Source: Lunularia cruciata
Taxonomy: Eukaryota; Streptophyta; Marchantiopsida; Lunulariales; Lunulariaceae
Direction of reading: 5' to 3'
Length of the DNA stretch: 64,000 nucleotides
NCBI GenBank assembly: GCA_948567375.1
Contig: OX419756.1
Location: 52,306,552 to 52,370,551 of the forward strand
How positions within the stretch are numbered: the stretch's first letter is position 1; the number at the start of each line of letters is the position of its first letter. The notes below the pieces were generated by a model. It saw nothing but the letters and a program-made list of their open reading frames with translations, searched no databases and was not told the DNA's origin. This document shows, one piece after another, positions 58,077 through 64,000 of this stretch. Position numbers and translations under genes: made by a program.

Positions 58077-59157
58077 GGTGTTAGCTCAAATATAACAACT
58101 ACATCCACATGTCATTGGGCAATTGCAACCATTGTGGTACAGTTTGGATGATAATGTTGCTTTGATCTAGGTGCTATGTAAACATAGTTTTTTTTATAGA
58201 GTATGGCATGCTTTGATTTGGCACACAATGAATTGGTGCATGCCTTGATTGGCAAATGATCACCGGAGTATCATGGATGAGATGCACATATAGACTTGCA
58301 CTAAGTATGATACTATTTGTTCAATGGTACATTAATTGTGACTTTTGTGACCCCTTGTCAATTTTTGCATGCAATAAATGATAAGCATGGAACAATGTGA
58401 GATGTGGACATCATTCAATGCACTACTCCACTATTGAAAAATTCTTGCACCACTCTCTCCTTTCTTAAATTCATAGCAAGTCATCTACTTACCTTGTAGT
58501 TGTCAATTTAACCATGCTAGGGCTATCTTTTGTTGATGCTTGGCAGACTAAATACCTTCTAAGTGCATGACCAACAAGTTTCTTGTGTGTAGAAAATCTG
58601 CCTTTCTCAAGCTTCATTCCCATTAGAGGACACCAAGATGCATGACTTTCATAGGAGAAGAGAATTCATCCATCTCTACCAATCTTCTAGTCTGCTTGCA
58701 TTTCATGCATCCAATTTTGGTGCAATCCATTAATAGATTGATACCACCAGGCCATTATCAAGTAGGGGCAATGGACAGTCAAGCTTGATGTGGCAATGGA
58801 TAGTCATCTTTGATTATCCCAAGCATGTAGTATACTTTTTTGTGATACAAGTAGATGGTTGGCTCTATTGCTATTGTCATGGGCAAACAAAAATATTGTT
58901 TGAGCATTTGGTACATCAACATCAATGTAAAAGATAGTCACAGAAATTCATTTGCAACAATGATACAACAAATCTGGCAAAAGAAACTAGTGCGTTTGAG
59001 GAGAAATTAGTTCAAAGTAATTCTAAGCTTTGACCATCTTAAAGTCATCAATCCCGCCAAAGAGTCCAATGTTTAGTGCCTTGTTGCCCCAGAGTTCTAT
59101 CAACATGTGCACACAAACCTCTCACCATTCAAATTTGTGTTATTGCCAATGTTGCTC
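58077..59157. other. Intergenic, nothing recognised
   Basis: No gene or repeat supported. Confidence 0.4.
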
Positions 59158-59848
59158 TGTGAGCCGGCATGTCTCTCACTCAAGATGAACCTCTGATGGC
59201 TATTATGGTAGCGCACCATGGACTAAGAAGGCGAGGAACCCCAACTCCATCATACTCCTCCAAGGCTAACACTCCAAGACTCAAGACATTACTCACTAGA
59301 GAACTCAATAAGAGAGAGATAGTTGCAAATGAAAGGATGATGAGTACATCCTCACCCCTTGTTTATATACTTGTGAAATAGTTACGTACCAAAGTTACTA
59401 ATTACCGCAATAACTCAAGTTACTAGACTAAAAGTCAAGTAAAGTCAAAAAGTAGAAAGGAATATCAATTCACATGGGCATATTCCACTAGCATGTGATC
59501 TTATCTTGACCCAACCCTTAAGTCAAGGATTCCTTCACATGGGCTATCTTTGGACTATAAAAGAATCCAAAACAAAAAGGCTTGCGGGCCCAAGAGTTCT
59601 CAACTCTTTCTTCAAAGCCAAACACCTAGGAATAATACCAAGTCAACACACTAGAATCCAAAATAGTGGTGCTCATCTTTTTCACTTTCTCTAAAGTAAG
59701 GTTTCCTCTATCTTAGCTATGCCTAACTTTAGCTAATCATGACTAATGTAGAACCATCCTTTATCTGTATATAAAAAATATCTCTCAGTTACTTGTAATA
59801 CCAAGCAAAATATCACAATACCACACACATGCACAAATGGGTGTTACA
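59158..59848 (-). repeat. Solo LTR of the young Gypsy family, 4-bp TSD
   Basis: 691 bp, same ends (TGTGAGCC ... TGTTACA) and order as the LTRs at 12,814 and 19,956, with scattered substitutions (for example GGCATGTC for GGCCTGTC). Flanked by GCTC on both sides (59,154-59,157 and 59,849-59,852). No internal sequence remains, so it is a product of LTR-LTR recombination. Confidence 0.92.
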
Positions 59849-59852
59849 GCTC

Positions 59853-61049
59853 CTACTTAAGGTTGTGGCTAGTGAATGAAAGCCTTAATGACCATCCCTT
59901 GGAACATTTGAAAGCATTTTGATGATTGTCTGTAATACCAATAGTTAGACATATTATCTAGAGGTGGAAATTGGCCTAGTAATATTTGGAAGGATGTTAT
60001 ATGTGATGGACTAAGAAGATTAGATAGAAGTGTCACCAAAAGAGTATTCCCTCTAATAGACCATGAGCCAAAAACACCCAAAAAACTTTAGAGCCAATTT
60101 TGGAGGCCTAAAAAATGAATTAGGCCCTAAAAATGAGAGGAATCCTCTCTCCTAAAGCAAAAGGCTTGCCTTCACTCCCCTAATTTTTTGTCTCATCAAG
60201 AGCTTTCCAATGATACCTAACCCATGCAATTTTGAGCTTCCTACAAGAAGATTCTCTAAGATTACCTTTGGTCAAACTTGTTTGACCAATGAGATAGGAC
60301 AAGGACCAACATGTCACCCATCCATGCAACTAATCTAAGGGTTGAGCTTGCTGACATGTCACCAATCTATGTATCTGATCCAAGGGTGGAGCTTTCTTTG
60401 AGGGGATCCTCTTTTATATATAATAAAGATAAGGTGCTCCTTTGGGGCATTGGAGTATTGAGTAATAAAGCTTTGTGTTTCTTCTCTTGTGTTTCTCTTG
60501 GGAGTTCTCCTATCCTCAAAATATTACATTACCTTTGGGTAGTTATCAAAATACCTATAGATGTTTTGGCTTAGTACCACAACCTATTGCTCTTGGGTTA
60601 TTGGGGAGCAATCTTGCAACCACCAATGCTCATGAAATTATGATACTTCTAAGGATGCATCCTCCATCAAAATCAGCAATGCAATTTGGTGTGCACAAGG
60701 CATACCAATTGTTGCTATGAAGTTATTTATGCATGGATCAAGTGGTGACTAGGCACTTTTGGTTGCTACTACAAGAAGATATTGGTCATGGTCAAGGCTC
60801 AACAAAAGCTTGGATACTTTCATCACAACTTTTTGTAGAAAGTTCTAGCAAATGCTTATGGAGTTTGGGTCTTCTCAATTCCCAATTGAGCCAAGGACTT
60901 TCCCATGCAAGTCACATATTTGCATATACTTATTTGAGATTGCTTGTTGATATTTAAATATATCATTCTAGTACTAAATGAATTCCTTTGAGATGTGTTG
61001 ACATTTCCAAGGTGTAGGAACATGGAAGTACATGGTTGGGCAAACTTCT
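59853..61049. other. Intergenic, nothing recognised
   Basis: No gene supported. Overlapping plus-strand frames at 60,311-60,957 are without motifs. Confidence 0.4.
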
Positions 61050-61985
61050 CCTTATGTGGTAGCTGGGCTATCTCATTGTATTGGAATAGTGGATGATGTG
61101 CACTATATTTTATCTTTGAAAGATAGACACCTCATTGCAAAGGTAGTAACATTGGTATATTGCACAAATGTATTCCACTCTACTATGAACGCCGTCTATT
61201 CTTCACCGTCTTTAAATATTTTGTGGCAATGGGCCAAATTTTTTTTATTGATATGCTAGTTGCACGAAGGTTCTTGCTATTAGGAAGGGTATCAAGTAAT
61301 TCTCTATGCTAATTATCAACTCATCAATGCTAATTCTCTATCTATTAGAACCACTCCAAGACACATTTAAAATGTCACATGCATGCAATTGAGTACTTAG
61401 GTGTAATCCACCTTGAGTTTAGAGTAGAGTAATATGTAGTAGATTGTGAAGGTCATTGAAAAGCTTGTAATCTCCTACAACCTTGAGGAGTGGAAGCTTG
61501 AACGTGTTGGTCTTATATGTTGAATCCATGATAAAGACAAACAAAAATGACCTAACAAGTGTAATTGCGTACAAGTATGCAACAAACAAGTAGTAACATG
61601 GCCTTCTTTGTCCTTCTTCAATTGGTGTTGGTAATTGGTTGTAAAATATCATCCAAGAATGCTTGAATCAAAGTGCATAAGTCCAATGCTAGTTTGCATA
61701 ATTGCAATTTTTCATTTATAAATGGTCTTTGCATTGATGCAAACCTTGGTATCAAAAAGACGGAGAGTCAACATGATTTGCCATGGTCATACCCCAGCCT
61801 TCATCACCTTTTGCACTAACTCAAGATCAGCAATGGTTGATCTATGTGCTGATAGGTGCTCACTATGCTTACAAGACAACATGATTGTGTTCAAGGCACT
61901 TGTCATGCAAGGTCCAGTTCCCATCACCATCATGTGTGCAATGATTGAACAACAAGAAAAGACATCCATTCAGTCAAGTTGATAT
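61050..61985 (-). pseudogene. Decayed MULE/FAR1-type transposase
   Basis: The minus-strand frame at 61,652-61,419 contains FVFIMDSTYKTNTFKLPLLK and VVG, the signature around the first catalytic Asp of MULE transposases and FAR1-like proteins. To its right (61,969-61,787) SAHRSTIADLELVQKVMKAG fits the N-terminal side. To its left (~61,230-61,080) AHCHKIFKDGEE and FIVEWNTFVQYTN fit the C-terminal side. Stops and a gap between the first and last blocks show a dead, partly deleted gene. No terminal inverted repeats were found. Confidence 0.7.
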
Positions 61986-62559
61986 TTCATAATGCCCTTG
62001 CTCCTCTTATAGGTACCTCCTTAATTGTTTCACAAATACATTCTCTTATTAGATGACCTCAAATGCAAAACCAATGTGTAACCTTGAGAGAGAGCATGGG
62101 ACTTATGGCTCTCTATTAGGTCTGCACAAGAAGCAAAAACACCAAATGAAGGAGGCTCAAGTGGCATAGTGAAAGAGAAGGATGCATGTTATGCAAGGAT
62201 AAGTGCAATAACAAGGAAAGACCATAGACAAGCAATGATAGCAAGCTATGAAGGAACGGAGAGAGCGCTTTGGTAAGAGCAATGGATATGTAGATCAGTA
62301 GGGTGAAAATACAGCAAAGCTCTACATGTATAGGTGAAACAAAAGGAAAATACTTGTATGTATATGTAAGGGTGAAACATTAGCAAAAGCTGGTTGAGAC
62401 AATAGCAAGAGCCAAAATAAAATGGGAAGAGTACCAAATTTTTCCTAAAATATATAGATTGACTCAAGAATAAATCTCTTAATGTTTATACAAATTTTTA
62501 TTTTTCATAATTAGATTGTTTTAGTACACACATTTTTTGGTTTGGATGGTTTTCATAAA
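61986..62559. other. Intergenic, nothing recognised
   Basis: No gene supported. Confidence 0.35.
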
Positions 62560-63812
62560 GTTTTGAAGAAGTACGTTGGTAAAGCCAAAGGAGGTCTAAA
62601 TGGGAAGGAAATTGTGAAGAATCGTATGTATGGTCTAAACCCAAAGTCGACCTTGGGTCAAGTCCAAAGGACCCGAGATGGACAAGAAAGAAAGGTGAAG
62701 AAGAGGACTTTGTAGCGGGTAGTGCAGCCTGATCCAAAGAACCTTTAACAAACTTCTTTGGGGTTTGCCAATCAAGAAAGTACGCAGGAAGAAAGTGACT
62801 ACCTCGGGATCAAGAAGTTCTTGATAGTGACAGGAAACAACTTCACAGAATTAGTAAGTGGTGCAGAGGAGCGACTAAAGAGTGACCAATCAGCAATGGA
62901 TTATAAAATCAAGATTTCTATTGGGAAGCATTGCAATATCCAGATGCTACTCTATTCCTATTTAGAGTCAACCCAAAGGAACGCAAATTGCAAACTTACA
63001 AGAGACAAGTGGGTTAGGATCTTGGGAATGATCTTTCACAAGAAGAGAGTGAGGAAACACATGATGGCCCCAAAATTGATTAGTAGAGTGCAGTGAGAGG
63101 TCTTGCAATGCATAGATTAGATGTAGTGGCAAGGATGGGTCTCTTTGTGAGACTTTGTATCATGTTCCTGGCCTAGAATTTCAGTTATCCAGGTTTCATG
63201 ACAGAAATCATCATGAGTGATTGCAAGGATGGGCCAAAGCACAAAGGGAAGAGAGGGAATCCGGCTTGATGGACTGAGTTGGATTGGAGATTAGTCTTGG
63301 GGAGAGAAGCATGAGAGGTGGGAGGTACCACCTTCTATCAGAAGTGTGATGCCTTACAAGAGATTGCCAAGGTGAAAGATTCTTTCAATTGACCTTGCAC
63401 CAAGAACGGGTATAAGGCAGATAGCTATAAAGACCCTGAGTGGAGAGGGATTGTGAGCGCAATGATGGCAATGTTTAAGCTAGAGCAAACCACCTATATC
63501 ACAATGTAACAAGCGGTGTTCTTTCACCAAATGTTTGTAGGAGAAGTAGTGGATTGGGCAAAATGTCTGCATCAGCGAGTGGGGTAGATGATTTTGGGTT
63601 GGAGGATGGACATGCAACCACATTATTTTTTGCCCTTTGTAGCTCATTTCTACTTTGGGCTGAACTTACTGACTTTGGAGGAGAGAAATTGGATGCAATT
63701 TCACTTTATCCGGATTTGTGCAAGGAGGCGGATGCGGATGAATGATATTATATGGAGCGGGTGGGAGAAGGGGACAAGTACTACAAGAAGAGTGGGAAGG
63801 AGAGAATTGTAG
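62560..63812 (+). pseudogene. Retroelement-like (gag-like?) coding relic
   Basis: A plus-strand frame from about 63,410 reads DSYKDPEWRGIVSAMMAMFK, then after a stop AVFFHQMFVGEVVDWAKCLH, then after another stop PHYFLPFVAHFYFGLNLLTL. Two stops in ~400 bp show decay. A 112-codon open piece at 62,758-63,096 may be its upstream part. I associate the pattern with gag-like proteins of plant retroelements but cannot name the family. Confidence 0.4.
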
Positions 63813-64000
63813 CAGTTGATATCCCTAGGGCAAGAAAGAGAACTAAATCTAAAAGTCGCCTTGCAGCAGTACAACCACAAAAGATGCAGAAGCCAAACCC
63901 AAAGGTAGTGTTGGTGAAAGCAAAGGATCAACTACGGAAGAAGAGGATGAGTCAAAAGGAGAAACTGAGTTGAAGGGAGAAGCTTTGAGAGAAGAAGAAG

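Noticed and set aside
1-64000. CRISPR arrays, bacterial operons or toxin-antitoxin loci
   Set aside because: The window is plant nuclear DNA with spliced genes; no spaced repeat array is present.

Overview
The window looks like nuclear DNA of a land plant, most likely a non-seed plant (bryophyte or lycophyte grade). The evidence is two intron-bearing plant genes, an R2R3-MYB with the usual two introns in its DNA-binding domain and an MFS transporter of the plant MFSD5/MOT2-like family, set in AT-rich DNA full of retroelements. The intact retroelement is a Gypsy element without a chromodomain, whose RT resembles the OTA (Athila/Tat-like) branch. The species cannot be fixed from sequence alone.

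Layout. 1-4.9 kb: two decayed Gypsy fragments in opposite orientation, each with a homologous ~430-bp LTR. 4.9-7.6 kb and 11.7-22.0 kb: two decayed copies of one non-LTR retrotransposon (zinc-finger-like N-terminus plus reverse transcriptase). The second copy is split by a complete 7,834-bp Gypsy element at 12,814-20,647. That element has LTRs that look identical, a 4-bp target duplication, a tRNA-Glu-type primer-binding site, an uninterrupted 1,608-codon gag-pol frame and an extra small zinc-knuckle ORF ahead of gag. 8.2-11.6 kb: copies of an unclassified dispersed repeat marked by the palindrome GGGGCTAAGCCCC, and several tandem duplications. 24.3-27.9 kb: the MFS gene (7 exons). 28-39 kb: mostly unrecognised sequence with short perfect hairpins and more dispersed repeat copies. 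39.2-39.6 kb: a duplicated TATA-box segment upstream of the MYB gene (41,251-43,231; 4 exons). 47.1-53.0 kb: a very AT-rich stretch with a (TA)n run. 53.5-58.1 kb: a decayed Gypsy element and a solo LTR whose LTRs carry perfect heat-shock-element-like motifs. 59.2-59.8 kb: a solo LTR of the intact 12.8-20.6 kb family. 61.0-62.0 kb: a decayed MULE/FAR1-type transposase. 62.6-63.8 kb: a decayed retroelement-like coding stretch.

Only four coding units seem intact: the MFS transporter, the MYB factor, and the gag-pol and small zinc-knuckle ORF of the young Gypsy element. The two host genes show no functional link to each other. The element genes work as one mobile unit, driven from the 5' LTR at 19,956-20,647 and transcribed on the minus strand. 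Intergenic stretches not described as features showed nothing I could recognise.
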